Shown in pieces: positions 51,393 through 63,116 of a stretch of DNA of 64,000 nucleotides. The DNA comes from Mesorhizobium sp. M1D.F.Ca.ET.043.01.1.1. Its GTDB lineage: Bacteria; Pseudomonadota; Alphaproteobacteria; Rhizobiales; Rhizobiaceae. A program made the translations under genes and the position numbers. The stretch lies in NCBI RefSeq assembly GCF_003952385.1, contig NZ_CP034444.1:1240001-1304000 (forward strand), given 5' to 3'. The notes beneath the pieces are model-generated. The model made no database searches. It was not told the origin of the DNA and worked only from the letters and a program-made list of their open reading frames with translations. Within the stretch, counting starts at the first letter, position 1; each line of letters opens with the position of its first letter.

Positions 51393-51875
51393 ATGACCAT
51401 TTCGGTTGGCGAAAAACTGCCCGAAGCGACCTTCAAGGTGATGACCGCCGACGGCGCCAAGCCGGTGACCGGCGCTGAAATCTTCGCCGGCAAGAAGGTC
51501 GTGCTGTTCGGCGTTCCCGGCGCCTTCACGCCGACCTGCAGCAACAACCATTTGCCGGGTTATCTGGAGAACCACGACGCCATCCTGGCGCGCGGCGTCG
51601 ACACCATCGCGGTCGTTTCGGTCAACGACGTCCATGTCATGGGCGCCTGGGCGCGCTTCACCGGCGGCGAAGGCAAGATCCTTTATCTGGCCGACGGCAG
51701 CGCCGACTTCGCCAAGTCGGTCGGCCTCGACAACGATCTTTCCGCGAGCGGCATGGGGCTGCGCTCGAAGCGCTTTTCGATGATCGTCGAGGACGGCAAG
51801 GTCACGGCGATCAATGTCGAGAGCAAGCCGGGTGTCGACGAGAGCGGCGCGGCCAAGATCCTCGAGCAGCTCTGA
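51393..51875 (+). CDS. Peroxiredoxin (Prx5 type)
   Basis: A 160-residue thiol peroxidase. The peroxidatic cysteine is Cys49 in VPGAFTPTCSNNHLPGY, typical of the Prx5/AhpE-like group with NNHLPGY in place of the SxxH loop. Other conserved parts are HVMGAWARFTGGEGKILYLA and SKRFSMIVEDGKVTAI. ATG 51393 has AGGAA upstream. It overlaps the next gene by 1 base (TGATG), so they are likely co-transcribed. Confidence 0.93.
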   Translation: MTISVGEKLPEATFKVMTADGAKPVTGAEIFAGKKVVLFGVPGAFTPTCSNNHLPGYLENHDAILARGVDTIAVVSVNDVHVMGAWARFTGGEGKILYLADGSADFAKSVGLDNDLSASGMGLRSKRFSMIVEDGKVTAINVESKPGVDESGAAKILEQL

Positions 51876-52351
51876 TGCTCGATATCGCCTGGCGCGCCGT
51901 CGCGATCGGCATCGGCGCCACGGTCTTCATGGACGTCTGGGCGATCGTGCTCAACAAGGCGTTCGGCCTGCCGCGGCCGAATTGGGGCCTGGTCGGCCGC
52001 TGGGTCCGGCACCTGCCGGAGAAGGTCTTCCACGACGATATCGGCCGGGCCGCGCCCTATGCGCATGAAAAGGCGCTGGGCTGGGCGTTCCACTATCTGG
52101 TCGGCATCCTCTACGGCGTGATCCTGGTCGTGCTCGCGGGCGCGGGCTGGCTTGCCGCGCCGACCTTCCTGCCGGCCTTCATCCTCGGCATCGTCACCGT
52201 CGGCGCCGGCTGGTTCCTGCTGGCGCCCGGCATGGGCGCCGGCTGGGCGGCGTCCAAACTGCCCAACCCGATGCTGGTGCGCACGCTCAACCTCGTCTCG
52301 CACACGGTCTTCGCGGTCGGCCTGTTTTCGACGGCGCTGCTGCTCCGGTAG
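51875..52351 (+). CDS. DUF2938 membrane protein
   Basis: A 158-residue integral membrane protein of the DUF2938 family, with the segments GIGATVFMDVWAIVLNKAFG, then FHYLVGILYGVILVVLAGAG, and LLAPGMGAGWAASKLPNP. Four membrane helices are likely. Function unknown. It is translationally coupled to the peroxiredoxin gene and converges with the next gene, stop to stop. Confidence 0.85.
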   Translation: MLDIAWRAVAIGIGATVFMDVWAIVLNKAFGLPRPNWGLVGRWVRHLPEKVFHDDIGRAAPYAHEKALGWAFHYLVGILYGVILVVLAGAGWLAAPTFLPAFILGIVTVGAGWFLLAPGMGAGWAASKLPNPMLVRTLNLVSHTVFAVGLFSTALLLR

Positions 52352-52933
52352 TCAGCGCGGCTGGCTGTCGATCGGCCGCCATCCATGGATGACGCGTCGT
52401 GCGCCGATATCGTAGGCGAAGTAATTGCCGCCGCCCGCCGGCTGATCGGCCTCGCGGCTGATTTCCTGCCCGCTCAGATGGAGCAGCAAAAGCGTTCCTG
52501 CTCCGCCATGGCCTACGAAAGCGATGTCATCGCCTTCATTGGTTGCGAGCGCGATTTCGACTTCGCCCGCGATACGATTTTGGGCATCGACAGCTCGCTC
52601 CCATCCGCGAATGCTGACGTGCGGATTTGCGAAGAACTGATCCGCGACCGCTTCGAATTCCGGCGGCGGCAGAAAGCCGGTTGCCGACCGATCATTCTCA
52701 TGCATCCGTCCCCTCACCTCGACGGCAAGACGGAGATGCCTTGCCAGGATTTCGGCGGTTTCGGTCGCCTTGCGTTCACCCGACGACACGATGCGCCGGA
52801 TCGACCCGACCCAGGGCTGATCGAGCATTGCAGAGGCTCTCGCCCTGCCGATGTCGGATAGCCCCCACTCCGGCACTGGAATGTCGGCGTCGATCTGAAC
52901 CTGGGGGTGCGTGATGTAGTAGGCGATCGGCAC
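52352..52933 (-). CDS. Histidine-phosphatase-like protein with altered RHG motif
   Basis: A 193-residue protein with the overall plan of the histidine phosphatase superfamily: WGLSDIGRARA, a SSGERKATETAE segment and the second-His region IAFVGHGGAGTL. The N-terminal catalytic RHG is replaced by THP (AYYITHPQVQID), so the His is retained without its Arg and Gly. It may be a less active phosphatase or a non-canonical one. It lies between DUF2938 and rnhA, 42 bases from rnhA. Confidence 0.75.
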   Translation of the reverse strand: MPIAYYITHPQVQIDADIPVPEWGLSDIGRARASAMLDQPWVGSIRRIVSSGERKATETAEILARHLRLAVEVRGRMHENDRSATGFLPPPEFEAVADQFFANPHVSIRGWERAVDAQNRIAGEVEIALATNEGDDIAFVGHGGAGTLLLLHLSGQEISREADQPAGGGNYFAYDIGARRVIHGWRPIDSQPR

Positions 52934-52975
52934 GACTGAGCTCCTCCGGTCAGAGAGCTGGCTCCTTTGCGGAGA

Positions 52976-53509
52976 TCAATAGCTCTGGGTCGAGCGTCGG
53001 GGCGCGGGCTTCCTGGCCGGAGCGCCTCCCGGCTTCGGCGCAGCCACAACCGGTGCCGGCCGCGCTTGCTTCGGCTTGAACGGCGCCATGCCTTGCCTTG
53101 CCAGTTCGTCGGCGCGCTCGTTTTCCGGGTGGCCGGCATGGCCCTTCACCCAGTGCCAGGTGACCTTGTGGCGCCGGTTGGCGTCGTCGAGCGCCTGCCA
53201 GAGCTCGCCGTTCTTGACCGGCTTCCTGTCGCCGGTCTTCCAGCCGTTCTTCTTCCAGCCATGGATCCATTTGGAGATGCCGTCCATGACGTATTTGCTG
53301 TCGGTATAAAGATCGACCGTGCAGGGTTCCTTCAGGGCATTGAGCGCGGTGATGGCGGCAAGCAGTTCCATGCGGTTGTTGGTGGTCTCCGCCTCGCCGC
53401 CCGACAGCTCCTTGGTGATGCCGTTGTAGCGCAGCACAGCGCCCCAGCCGCCTGGGCCGGGATTGCCCGAGCAGGCGCCGTCGGTGAAGATCTCGATCTC
53501 TTTGTTCAT
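52976..53509 (-). CDS. rnhA: Ribonuclease HI with basic C-terminal tail
   Basis: A 177-residue RNase H1. It has [20 protein letters not shown] (Asp10), [13 protein letters not shown] (Glu48), [14 protein letters not shown] (Asp70) and [12 protein letters not shown] (Asp134). It degrades RNA in RNA:DNA hybrids. The last 30 residues form a Pro/Ala/Lys-rich tail ([18 protein letters not shown]) beyond the 150-residue core. Its start overlaps the thrB stop by 4 bases. Confidence 0.96.
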   Translation of the reverse strand: MNKEIEIFTDGACSGNPGPGGWGAVLRYNGITKELSGGEAETTNNRMELLAAITALNALKEPCTVDLYTDSKYVMDGISKWIHGWKKNGWKTGDRKPVKNGELWQALDDANRRHKVTWHWVKGHAGHPENERADELARQGMAPFKPKQARPAPVVAAPKPGGAPARKPAPRRSTQSY

Positions 53510-54468
53510 ATCAGCCCGTATTCGGATGGCGATCTGATGGCGCGGTGGAAGCGCATGCGGCGGATATATTCGGTCGGATCGCGCTTCATCACCAGGCCGC
53601 CGTTGGGGATGGTCAGCCAGTCATAGAGCCTGGTCAGCATGAAGCGCAGCGCCGAGCCGCGCGCCAGCATCGGCAGCGCCGCCTTCTCGCCGCCTTCGAG
53701 CGGCCGCACCGACTGGTAGCCGGCAAGCAGCGCCGTGCCCTTGGTGAGGTTGAAGGAAAAGTCCTTCTCGAAGCACCAGGCGTTGAGGCAGGTGGCGACA
53801 TCGTAGGCGTAGAGGTCGTCGCAGGCGAAATAGAAGTCGATCAGGCCCGACAGTTTTTCGCCGAGGAAGAAGACATTGTCCGGGAAGAGATCGGCATGGA
53901 TGATGCCTTGCGGCAGGTCGACCGGCCAGTTGCGCTCGAATTCGGCAAAGTCTGCGTCGACCTCCGCCGCCAGGCCCGGTTCGACCTCGTCGGCGCGGTC
54001 GCGCGACGCGGCCCAGAGCTTGCGCCAGCCGTCGATGGCAAGCGCGTTCGGCCGCTGCATCGGGAAATCCCGGCCGGCGAGATGGAGCGCGGCCAGCGCC
54101 TTGCCGACCTCGCCGCAATGCGCCGCCGTCGGGCGCCTGAGCGACAGGCCTTCGAGGAAGGTGATGATGACTGCGGGCCGGCCGGCGAGCGTGCCGATGA
54201 CGGTGCTGTCATGCGCGGTGACCGGCAGCGGGCAGGAAATGCCTTTCCGCGCGAGATGGCCCATCAGGCCGAGGAAAAACGGCAGATCGGCCTTGTCGAC
54301 GCGCTTCTCGTAGAGCGTCAGGATATAGGAACCGGTGGAAGCGTGGACGAGAAAATTCGAATTCTCGGTGCCCTCGGCGATGCCCTTGTAAGACAGGAGC
54401 TCGCCCACAGGATAGGCTTTCAGGAATGCGCTCAGCTCGTTTTCGTTGACGTCGGTGTAGACGGCCAT
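53506..54468 (-). CDS. thrB: Homoserine kinase (choline-kinase-like type)
   Basis: Phosphorylates homoserine for threonine synthesis. The 320-residue protein belongs to the APH/choline-kinase-like homoserine kinase type. It has the N-terminal [13 protein letters not shown] (nucleotide loop), the catalytic [16 protein letters not shown] and the metal segment [17 protein letters not shown]. It works with thrC at 43129, which is not in the same operon. The gene starts 6 bases after the ispH stop. Confidence 0.93.
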   Translation of the reverse strand: MAVYTDVNENELSAFLKAYPVGELLSYKGIAEGTENSNFLVHASTGSYILTLYEKRVDKADLPFFLGLMGHLARKGISCPLPVTAHDSTVIGTLAGRPAVIITFLEGLSLRRPTAAHCGEVGKALAALHLAGRDFPMQRPNALAIDGWRKLWAASRDRADEVEPGLAAEVDADFAEFERNWPVDLPQGIIHADLFPDNVFFLGEKLSGLIDFYFACDDLYAYDVATCLNAWCFEKDFSFNLTKGTALLAGYQSVRPLEGGEKAALPMLARGSALRFMLTRLYDWLTIPNGGLVMKRDPTEYIRRMRFHRAIRSPSEYGLI

Positions 54469-54474
54469 CTGGGT

Positions 54475-55479
54475 TTACGCGGCTCCGTTGACGAAGGCCA
54501 TGTCGGCCGCCGTCAGTTCGACATCGCGCAACACCCGCATCACCGGAAAATCCTCCGTTTCGGTGGCCGTGATGGCCAGATCGATGGTGACGTCGAAGCG
54601 CTGCCGGAAGGCGTCGATGATCTCATCGACGATGATTTCCGGCGCCGAGGCGCCGGCCGACAGGCCGAGCGTCGAAATCTCGCCGATCTCATCCCACGGA
54701 ATTTCGGCAGCCCGCTGCACGAGAAGCGACATCGCGGCCCCGGCGCGCTCCGCCACTTCGACAAGACGCCGCGAGTTGGACGAGTTCGGCGCGCCGACGA
54801 TGAGGAAGAGGTCGGCGCCGGCGGCCGTTTCCTTCACCGCCTCCTGGCGGTTGGTGGTGGCATAGCAGATCGATTCGGCCGCCGCGGCGTGAAGCTGCGG
54901 GAAGCGCTCCTGCAGCGCCCGGATGATGCCGGCGGTGTCCTCGACCGACAATGTGGTCTGGGTGACGAAGCCAAGCGCCGCCGGGTCCGTCGGCACGAAG
55001 GTTGCCGCATCCGCTTCGGTCTCGATCAGGGTCACCGCGCCCTCCGGCAACTGCCCCATCGTGCCGATCACCTCCGGGTGGCCGGCATGGCCGATCAAAA
55101 GCACGTGGCGGCCGAGCCGCTGATGGCGCATCGCCTGCTTGTGCACCTTCGACACCAGCGGACAGGTGGCGTCGAGATAGAAGAGGTGGCGCGCCTCGGC
55201 GTCGGCCGGCACTGATTTCGGCACGCCATGCGCGGAAAAGACGACCGGCGACTGGCGATGCTCGGGTGGGATCTCGGACAATTCCTCGATGAACACCGCG
55301 CCCAGGCTCTGCAATCCTTCGACGACATAGCGGTTGTGCACGATCTCGTGGCGGACATAGACCGGCGCGCCGTATTTCTTCAGCGCCAGCACGACAATCT
55401 GGATGGCGCGGTCGACACCGGCGCAGAAGCCGCGCGGCTGGCAGAGCCTGATCGTCAGCGGTGGCTTTTTCTCAATCAT
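54475..55479 (-). CDS. ispH: 4-hydroxy-3-methylbut-2-enyl diphosphate reductase
   Basis: IspH is the last enzyme of the MEP isoprenoid pathway, making IPP and DMAPP. The 334-residue protein has the three iron-sulfur cysteines in [25 protein letters not shown] and [14 protein letters not shown], plus the SAHGVP segment. ATG 55479 was chosen; the frame extends 16 codons into the palindrome upstream. It lies before thrB in the same direction. Confidence 0.96.
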   Translation of the reverse strand: MIEKKPPLTIRLCQPRGFCAGVDRAIQIVVLALKKYGAPVYVRHEIVHNRYVVEGLQSLGAVFIEELSEIPPEHRQSPVVFSAHGVPKSVPADAEARHLFYLDATCPLVSKVHKQAMRHQRLGRHVLLIGHAGHPEVIGTMGQLPEGAVTLIETEADAATFVPTDPAALGFVTQTTLSVEDTAGIIRALQERFPQLHAAAAESICYATTNRQEAVKETAAGADLFLIVGAPNSSNSRRLVEVAERAGAAMSLLVQRAAEIPWDEIGEISTLGLSAGASAPEIIVDEIIDAFRQRFDVTIDLAITATETEDFPVMRVLRDVELTAADMAFVNGAA

Positions 55480-55523
55480 CAAAACGGGCCGGTTCAGTCG
55501 GAAAGCTATCTGATTGTTTTGAC

Positions 55524-55566
55524 GCAATTCCGGACGGAAAACCGCTCACACTTTTCCTGGAATTGC
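55524..55566. repeat. Rhizobial intergenic palindrome
   Basis: Almost identical to 28132-28174: arms gcaattccgga and tcctggaattgc around 'cggaaaaccgctcacactttt'. It lies between the SURF1 and ispH genes in the same operon direction and could form a partial barrier or mRNA hairpin. Confidence 0.8.
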
Positions 55567-55616
55567 TCAAGGGCGAAATGAGGCGTGCAGCCCTGCCCTG
55601 TCAAGAGCGGCCGCGC

Positions 55617-56372
55617 TCAACCTTCCTTCGCCGGGCGGCGGAGCCTCAGGATCAGCACCGCGGCAAGGGCGGCGGCCAGGCCATACCAGGTGACGGCATA
55701 TTGCAGGTGGTTGTTCGGCAGATCGATGATGGTAACGCCGCCGACCGGCAGACCGCCGGGATTGGGCGTCCTGTCGGCATCGATGAAGAACGGCACCAGC
55801 CCGGCGCCTGCCGTCAGGCCGGCGCTCGAAGCCATGACGTCGCGGTCCTTCCAGTAGAAGATGTTCTTGGCGACATCGTTGTCGGGCAGCATCATCGAAG
55901 GTTTTTCCGGGAGCGGATTGCGGGCAAGCCCGGTCACCGTCACCTTGCCGGCGACCTCGCCCTGCCGGCGCTTGGCCGGATCCTTGAGATCGTAGGGGAC
56001 GAAGCCGCGATTGACGAGCACGAACCGGCCATCTTCGAGCTGCAGGGGCGTGTAGACGTTGAAGCCGCTGTTGCCTTCCCAGGTCGAGAAGAAATGCCGC
56101 TCGCCCTGGTGCAGGAAGGTGCCGGTCACCGTCACCGGCGTGTAGTCGACATCATGAGAGGCGGCGAATTCCTTCTCGACATCGGCCAGCGGCAGAGGCG
56201 CCGCGTGCGTGCGCCTGTCGATGGTCTCGAGCAGCCCTTCCTTCCAGTGCATGCGCTGCACCTGCCAGGTGCCGAGACCGAGGAGAATGGCGAACAGGAC
56301 AAGGCCGAGACCAAGCAGCAATGCCGAGCGCGGCCGCCAAGGGCCGGCAGCCGAACCGGTCGTATCGCTCAT
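55617..56372 (-). CDS. SURF1-family cytochrome oxidase assembly protein
   Basis: A 251-residue protein helping cytochrome c oxidase assembly, probably in heme a handling. It has an N-terminal membrane segment (SALLLGLGLVLFAILLGLGT), then WQVQRMHWKEGLLETIDRR, LVNRGFVPYDLKD, NHLQYAVTWYGLAAALA and a C-terminal membrane segment. ATG 56372 overlaps the DUF983 stop by 4 bases. The neighbouring cta genes support the role. Confidence 0.93.
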   Translation of the reverse strand: MSDTTGSAAGPWRPRSALLLGLGLVLFAILLGLGTWQVQRMHWKEGLLETIDRRTHAAPLPLADVEKEFAASHDVDYTPVTVTGTFLHQGERHFFSTWEGNSGFNVYTPLQLEDGRFVLVNRGFVPYDLKDPAKRRQGEVAGKVTVTGLARNPLPEKPSMMLPDNDVAKNIFYWKDRDVMASSAGLTAGAGLVPFFIDADRTPNPGGLPVGGVTIIDLPNNHLQYAVTWYGLAAALAAVLILRLRRPAKEG

Positions 56373-56755
56373 TGGCCGCTGTCCAGCCTGCCTTCCGCGG
56401 CTTTCTTCGAATATTGCAGGGTGATCAGCACGCCCTTGATCAGGCGCAGCGCCGTCAGGCTGAGCACCAGCGCCAGCGGTATCCACAAAATGAAATGCAG
56501 CCAGAGCGGCGGGCTCAGCGTCACTTCCATCCACAGCGCCAGACCGACGACGATGAAGCCGATGATCAGGATGACGAAGACAGCCGGGCCGTCGCCGGCA
56601 TCGGCAAAGGAATAGTCGAGGCCGCAACTGTAGCAGCGCTTGCCGACAGTCAGGAAGCCTGAGAACAGCTTGCCCTCGCCGCAGCGCGGGCAGCGGCCGT
56701 GCAGCCCGGCCGAGATCGGGTCGATGGGTGGCCAGATCGCCTTGTCTTCGCTCAT
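56369..56755 (-). CDS. DUF983 protein (zinc-ribbon membrane protein)
   Basis: A 128-residue protein (131 if the ATG at 56764 is used; 56755 has AGGATG upstream). It has two CxxC pairs, CPRCGEGKLF and CYSCGLDYS, which suggest a zinc ribbon. Two membrane segments follow (FVILIIGFIVVGLALWM and LHFILWIPLALVLSL). It is in the cytochrome oxidase operon, as in other rhizobia. Function unknown. Confidence 0.85.
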   Translation of the reverse strand: MSEDKAIWPPIDPISAGLHGRCPRCGEGKLFSGFLTVGKRCYSCGLDYSFADAGDGPAVFVILIIGFIVVGLALWMEVTLSPPLWLHFILWIPLALVLSLTALRLIKGVLITLQYSKKAAEGRLDSGQ

Positions 56756-56786
56756 GTCGGGCATCCTATCGCATTGCGCGCAAAAG

Positions 56787-56818
56787 ATAAGGCGGCCACG
56801 TCGCCGCAGCCGCCTTTT
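56787..56818 (-). terminator. Possible terminator downstream of ctaE
   Basis: The stem aaggcggc (56789-56796) pairs with gccgcctt (56809-56816), loop about 12 bases. On the minus strand it is followed by TATCTTTTG, a moderate U-rich run. It lies between the oxidase subunit III gene and DUF983, so it would cut transcription only partly, since the downstream genes run in the same direction. Confidence 0.6.
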
Positions 56819-56839
56819 GGGATTCCGAAAACCGTCGGT

Positions 56840-57721
56840 TTAATGGGCTTCGATCAACGCGCCATTCGAGGCCCAGACATAGATGCAGCTGAACAGGAAC
56901 AGCCAGACCACATCGACGAAGTGCCAGTACCAGGCAGCCGCCTCGAAGCCGAAATGCTGCTTCGGGGTGAAGTCGCCGCGCATCGCGCGCACCAGGCAGA
57001 CGAGCAGGAAGATGGTGCCGATGATGACGTGGAAGCCGTGGAAGCCGGTCGCCATGAAGAAGGTGGCGCCGTAGATGGAATCCTTAAAGGCGAAGGGCGC
57101 GTGCATGTACTCGTAGGCCTGCACCATGGTGAACAGCATGCCGAGGCCGACGGTCAGCACTAGGCCGTTGATCAGGCCCTTGCGGTCGCCGTGAAGGAGC
57201 GAGTGATGCGCCCAGGTCACCGTCGTGCCCGACAGGAGCAGGATGATGGTGTTGTAGAGCGGCAGATGGAAGGGATCGAGAACCTCCAGGCCCTTCGGCG
57301 GCCAGACACCGCCGGTGAAGGTGGTGCGGGCATATTGCGCCGCTTCGCCGGGGAACAGGCTGGCGTCGAAGAAGGCCCAGAACCAGGCGACGAAGAACAT
57401 CACCTCGGAGGCGATGAACATGATCATGCCGTAGCGCAGATGCAGCGAGACGACGCGCGTGTGGTGGCCCTCATGCGCTTCCTTGATTGTGTCCGACCAC
57501 CAGGCGAACATCGTGTAGAGCACGATGATCAGGCCGATGAAGAACAGCCACGGATTGGCGATGTTGTGGCCGAAGACCGGGAAGTTGCCGGCCTTCAGAT
57601 ACTGCATCAGGCAGACGCCGCCGATGGCCGTGACCAGCGCGCCGATCGAGCCCAGGAAAGGCCAGGGGCTGGGATTGACGAGATGGTAGTCGTGGTTCGG
57701 TTTTGCGTGCGCGTCTGCCAT
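56840..57721 (-). CDS. ctaE: Cytochrome c oxidase subunit III
   Basis: A 293-residue integral membrane subunit of the aa3-type oxidase, with seven membrane segments. It shows [20 protein letters not shown], the [20 protein letters not shown] segment, and [18 protein letters not shown] near the end, all typical of COX3. It lies 1 base behind ctaG. Confidence 0.96.
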   Translation of the reverse strand: MADAHAKPNHDYHLVNPSPWPFLGSIGALVTAIGGVCLMQYLKAGNFPVFGHNIANPWLFFIGLIIVLYTMFAWWSDTIKEAHEGHHTRVVSLHLRYGMIMFIASEVMFFVAWFWAFFDASLFPGEAAQYARTTFTGGVWPPKGLEVLDPFHLPLYNTIILLLSGTTVTWAHHSLLHGDRKGLINGLVLTVGLGMLFTMVQAYEYMHAPFAFKDSIYGATFFMATGFHGFHVIIGTIFLLVCLVRAMRGDFTPKQHFGFEAAAWYWHFVDVVWLFLFSCIYVWASNGALIEAH

Positions 57722-57722
57722 A

Positions 57723-58352
57723 TCAACCCCCGAGGCTTGCTTCGGAATCTGGAACTTTGTTGCTGTTCTTGCCAGCAGCCGGCGCGGACGACGCGACCGG
57801 CTGTTTCTTTTCGACCGGGAACATGGTGTAGGACAGGGTGATGGTCTTCAAGTCCTTCAGTTCCGGCACGTTGACGATGTCTGGATCGACATAGAACACG
57901 ACCGGCATGTCCAGCGTCTCGCCGGGCTTCAGCGTCGTGTCGGTGAAGCAGAAGCACTCCACCTTGTTGAAATAGGCGCCCGCCATTTCCGGCTGCACGT
58001 TGAAGGAGGCGCGGCCGGTGATCGGGCGGTCGAACTTGTTGGTGGCGCTGTAATGCGCCTGCGTGGTCTCGCCGATCTTGATCGTCACCGAACGGGCGAC
58101 GGGCTCGAACTGCCACGGAATGCCGTTGGTGTTGGCGTCGAAGCGGATGGTGATGTCGCGGTCGAGCACGCGGCCGGCATATTGCTTCTCGGCGCGCTGC
58201 GTCGTGCCGCCATAACCGGTGACCTGGCAGAACATCTTGTAGAGCGGCACCGCCGCATAGGCCATGCCCACCATGCCGGTGAAGAAGGCGAGGCAAACCG
58301 CCACCACGATGCGGTTGCTGTTCTTCCTGAGGGGGCTGGTCTCGACGCTCAT
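57723..58352 (-). CDS. ctaG: Cytochrome c oxidase assembly protein CtaG (Cox11)
   Basis: A 209-residue copper chaperone for the CuB site. A single N-terminal membrane anchor ([20 protein letters not shown]) is followed by the periplasmic domain with the copper motif CFCF in [17 protein letters not shown]. It stands between coxF and ctaE. Confidence 0.95.
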   Translation of the reverse strand: MSVETSPLRKNSNRIVVAVCLAFFTGMVGMAYAAVPLYKMFCQVTGYGGTTQRAEKQYAGRVLDRDITIRFDANTNGIPWQFEPVARSVTIKIGETTQAHYSATNKFDRPITGRASFNVQPEMAGAYFNKVECFCFTDTTLKPGETLDMPVVFYVDPDIVNVPELKDLKTITLSYTMFPVEKKQPVASSAPAAGKNSNKVPDSEASLGG

Positions 58353-58359
58353 CGCCGCC

Positions 58360-58542
58360 TCACATCAAATTCGTGGGCATCACGCCCGAAGCGTGATGGC
58401 CGAAGCGCACGATGGTGGCGATGTAGAAGATGATGACGAGCGCGGCGAGCGCGACACCGATGGCGACGGAGCGGTTGCGCCGCGCCTTCCGCTGGCGTTC
58501 GGTCAAGGTGACCAGTTCGAGGTTCTTGTCGGCCACGATCAT
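58360..58542 (-). CDS. Small membrane protein CoxF-like
   Basis: A 60-residue protein with a basic start ([20 protein letters not shown]) and one membrane segment ([18 protein letters not shown]), ending in [12 protein letters not shown]. Small proteins at this spot are annotated CoxF in rhizobia. Its start overlaps the ctaB stop by 4 bases, and it lies 7 bases ahead of ctaG. Confidence 0.8.
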   Translation of the reverse strand: MIVADKNLELVTLTERQRKARRNRSVAIGVALAALVIIFYIATIVRFGHHASGVMPTNLM

Positions 58543-59483
58543 GCTCCCCCCATGACGAGGGCGCGCCCGACCACGCTGTCGACGAGATAGGCGGCGAAGA
58601 TTGCAAAGAGATAGAGTAGCGAATAGCCGAACAGCGCCTTGGCCGGCTTCATCGCGCGGTCGTCGTCGCTCATCCCCAGCACCTTCCAGGCATACCAGAC
58701 GAAGCCCAGGCCGAGCGCCAGGGAGACGGCGCCATAAGCGGCGGTGGTGTAGCCGAGCAGCCAGGGCAGCACGCCGACCGGCGCCAGGATCAGCGCATAG
58801 GCAAAGATCTGGCGGCGGGTCGAGGCCGGGCCGGCGACGTTCGGCATCATCGGGATGCCGGCGCGGGCGTAGTCGTCCGACTTGAACAGCGCCAGGGCCC
58901 AGAAATGCGGCGGCGTCCACAGGAAGATGATCAGGAACAGGATCAGGCTTTCGAGGCTGACCGATCCGGTCACCGCGGCCCAGCCGATCACCGGCGGGAT
59001 GGCGCCGGCGGCACCGCCGATGACGATGTTCTGCGGCGTCCAGCGCTTCAGCCACATCGTGTAGACGACGGCGTAGAAGAAGATGGTGAAGGCAAGAAGC
59101 GCCGCCGACAGCCAGTTGATGAGCACGCCCAGCGTCATCACCGACAGTGCCGACAGCACCAGGCCGAAGCTCAGCGCCTCGCCCGGCGTGACGCGTCCGG
59201 CCGGGACCGGACGGCCGGCGGTTCTTGTCATCACCGCGTCGATGTCGGCGTCGTACCACATGTTGAGCGCGCCCGAGGCGCCGGCGCCGATCGCGATCGC
59301 CAGGATGGCGATCACCGCCAGCAGCGGATTGATGGCGACCGGCGCCGCGACCATGCCGACAAAGGCCGTGAAGACGACCAGCGACATGACGCGCGGCTTG
59401 AGGAGAGCGAAGAAATCGCCCGCGGTGGCTTCCGACATTCGAAAGCCAACTTCCTCCATCAATTTGTGGTCGGCAAGGGCCAT
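58539..59483 (-). CDS. ctaB: Protoheme IX farnesyltransferase (heme O synthase)
   Basis: CtaB attaches a farnesyl group to heme B, the first step to heme A for the oxidase. The 314-residue protein has the UbiA-type motifs [20 protein letters not shown] near residue 75 and a [13 protein letters not shown] segment, with about eight membrane helices. It precedes the small coxF-like gene, within the oxidase operon. Confidence 0.96.
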   Translation of the reverse strand: MALADHKLMEEVGFRMSEATAGDFFALLKPRVMSLVVFTAFVGMVAAPVAINPLLAVIAILAIAIGAGASGALNMWYDADIDAVMTRTAGRPVPAGRVTPGEALSFGLVLSALSVMTLGVLINWLSAALLAFTIFFYAVVYTMWLKRWTPQNIVIGGAAGAIPPVIGWAAVTGSVSLESLILFLIIFLWTPPHFWALALFKSDDYARAGIPMMPNVAGPASTRRQIFAYALILAPVGVLPWLLGYTTAAYGAVSLALGLGFVWYAWKVLGMSDDDRAMKPAKALFGYSLLYLFAIFAAYLVDSVVGRALVMGGA

Positions 59484-59557
59484 GCGTACTTAAAGTCCAT
59501 CATTCCGTTGGCCAAGAACGCCGGCTCGCCGGCGGCCTCGTATTTCGGGCAGCCGCC

Positions 59558-61222
<1,665 letters not shown>

Positions 61223-61245
61223 CTAAATCTTGCTAACCCGCGGCG

Positions 61246-62130
61246 TCAGTTGCCGGCGGCCGCTACCTTGTTGGTGCCATCGATCTCGGCCATCAGCGCC
61301 TTGTTGGCGGCAGGCACATCGGTCTTGGCCGTCTCCAGCCAGGTCTTGAACTGCGCATCGGACACGACGCGAACCGCGATCGGCATGAAGGCGTGATCCT
61401 TGCCGCAGAGCTGCGAGCACTGACCGTAGTAGAGGCCTTCCTTCTCGGCCTTGAACCAGGTCTCGTTGGTGCGGCCCGGCACGGCGTCCATCTTGATGCC
61501 GAAGGACGGCACGGCGAAGGAGTGAATGACGTCGGTGGCGGTGATCAGCACGCGGGTCATGGTGTTGACCGGCACCACCAGCTCGTTGTCGACGGCAAGC
61601 AGGCGCGGGTAGAGGTTGCGGTCTTCCTTGCCGGCCTTGGCGCGATCACCATCCTGAAGGATCGCCGAGTTGAAGGAGAAGCTCTTGTCGATCTGGTATT
61701 CGTAGTCCCAGTTCCACTGGTTGCCGGTCGCCTTGACGGTGAGCTTGGCTTCTTCCGGCGGCGTGTACTGCGCGGTGAGCAGCTGGAACGAGGGAATGGC
61801 GATGAGCAGCAGGACGATGACCGGCCCGACCGTCCAGATGACCTCGATCAGCGTGTTGTGGCTGGTCCGCGAGGGCAACGGGTTAGCGCTCGCGCGGAAC
61901 CGCAGGATGCAATAGGCGAGCAGGATCAGCACCAGAAGGGTGATCACCACAATGAACACAAACGTGTAGTTCCCGAACCATTCGATCTGCCGCATCATCT
62001 CGGTCGCGGGCGCCTGGAAGGCGGTTTCCCATGGCCGCGGCTGATCAGCATAGGCGGACGTGCCGGAGAGGAGCGCGCCTGCGGCCGCAGCACCTGCCAG
62101 AAGTCTGGCGCCTGCCATGAATTTTCTCAT
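61246..62130 (-). CDS. ctaC: Cytochrome c oxidase subunit II
   Basis: A 294-residue subunit carrying CuA and taking electrons from cytochrome c. It has a signal peptide (MAGARLLAGAAAAGALLSGT), two membrane segments and the CuA site GQCSQLCGKDHAFMPI. ATG 62130 was chosen; ATG 62148 is an alternative. It is the first gene of the operon, so its promoter should lie in 62131-62457. Confidence 0.96.
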   Translation of the reverse strand: MRKFMAGARLLAGAAAAGALLSGTSAYADQPRPWETAFQAPATEMMRQIEWFGNYTFVFIVVITLLVLILLAYCILRFRASANPLPSRTSHNTLIEVIWTVGPVIVLLLIAIPSFQLLTAQYTPPEEAKLTVKATGNQWNWDYEYQIDKSFSFNSAILQDGDRAKAGKEDRNLYPRLLAVDNELVVPVNTMTRVLITATDVIHSFAVPSFGIKMDAVPGRTNETWFKAEKEGLYYGQCSQLCGKDHAFMPIAVRVVSDAQFKTWLETAKTDVPAANKALMAEIDGTNKVAAAGN

Positions 62131-62457
62131 CGCCCTCTCGTCTCCCACTTCCTGCGATCGGATCGCACCAATAACGAACGACGCCGGGATTGGGAATCCC
62201 GGTCTGTCCTAAGGTGGTTCAAACCATACTCTATTTCCCTCCGCAAGGAAGGAGCGGGCGAAACCGTGCGGCATTTTTGCGCGCAGCCCGAAGGGCATCC
62301 CCGGCCGTCGAGGCAGTGTGTGCCGGACGGTCGCAATTCGGGCGAATTTGCTCTGGAAAAGCGCGTAACTGCCAGTATCTGGGCGGGCCGGCGACGGTCT
62401 CGTCCTTTACTTGGCCTTGGCGCAGCTTAAAGTGCCGTGATTCGCAATGGAGCCGTC
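62131..62457. other. Gap between ctaC and ialB-like genes
   Basis: About 330 bases between divergent genes, expected to hold both promoters. No clear palindromes, operators or small genes were found. The stretch 'ttggccttggcgcagcttaa' ahead of the ialB-like gene has no clear -10 box. Confidence 0.4.
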
Positions 62458-62985
62458 ATGACTTCCTGGCTTTTGAGACCCCTGGCGAAGGTCGTCTTCC
62501 TTGCCGCCTTGCTTGGCGCCGGCGTGGCGAACGCCGCGCCGCCGCAGACCGCGGCGCCGCCCAGCGGCACGGTAAAGTCGACGCATGGCGCGTGGTCGAT
62601 CATTTGCGACACGCCGGCCGGCGCGACCTCCGAGCAGTGCGTGATGATGCAGAACGTCGTCGCCGAGGATCGTCCGGAGATGGCCTTCAGTGGTGTGCGC
62701 ACCGCCGACAACAAGGCCGAGATCCTGCGGGTGCTGGCGCCGCTCGGCGTGCTCCTGCCCAACGGGCTTGGCCTCAACGTCGACGGCAAGGACATCGGCC
62801 GCGCCTATTTCGTGCGCTGCTTCCAGGACGGCTGCTATGCGGAAGTGATCCTCGAGAAGCCGTTGCTCGACACGCTGAAGAGCGGCACCTCGGCCACGTT
62901 CATCGTCTTCCAGACGCCGGAGGAAGGCATCGGCATCCCCGTCGATCTCAAGGGATTCGCCGAAGGCTTCGCCGCCCTGCCCTGA
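62458..62985 (+). CDS. Invasion-associated locus B (IalB) family protein
   Basis: A 175-residue exported protein with a signal peptide (AKVVFLAALLGAGVANAA). The IalB-like domain has HGAWSIICDTPAGATSEQCV and FVRCFQDGCYAEVILEKPLL, with paired cysteines. The role is not known in rhizobia, though the family aids erythrocyte invasion in Bartonella. ATG 62458 has GGAG 7 bases upstream. Confidence 0.9.
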   Translation: MTSWLLRPLAKVVFLAALLGAGVANAAPPQTAAPPSGTVKSTHGAWSIICDTPAGATSEQCVMMQNVVAEDRPEMAFSGVRTADNKAEILRVLAPLGVLLPNGLGLNVDGKDIGRAYFVRCFQDGCYAEVILEKPLLDTLKSGTSATFIVFQTPEEGIGIPVDLKGFAEGFAALP

Positions 62986-63116
62986 GCGCGGCGGCACCGC
63001 GGGTCGTCCACTTGTCCGCGGCGATGACAATCGCGTGTGAATGCCGCCGATTGTCTTGACGTGCCTTCGCCCCTACATCGGGTGGAATGATGAAACCGCC
63101 AGTGGACAGTCCCGCC

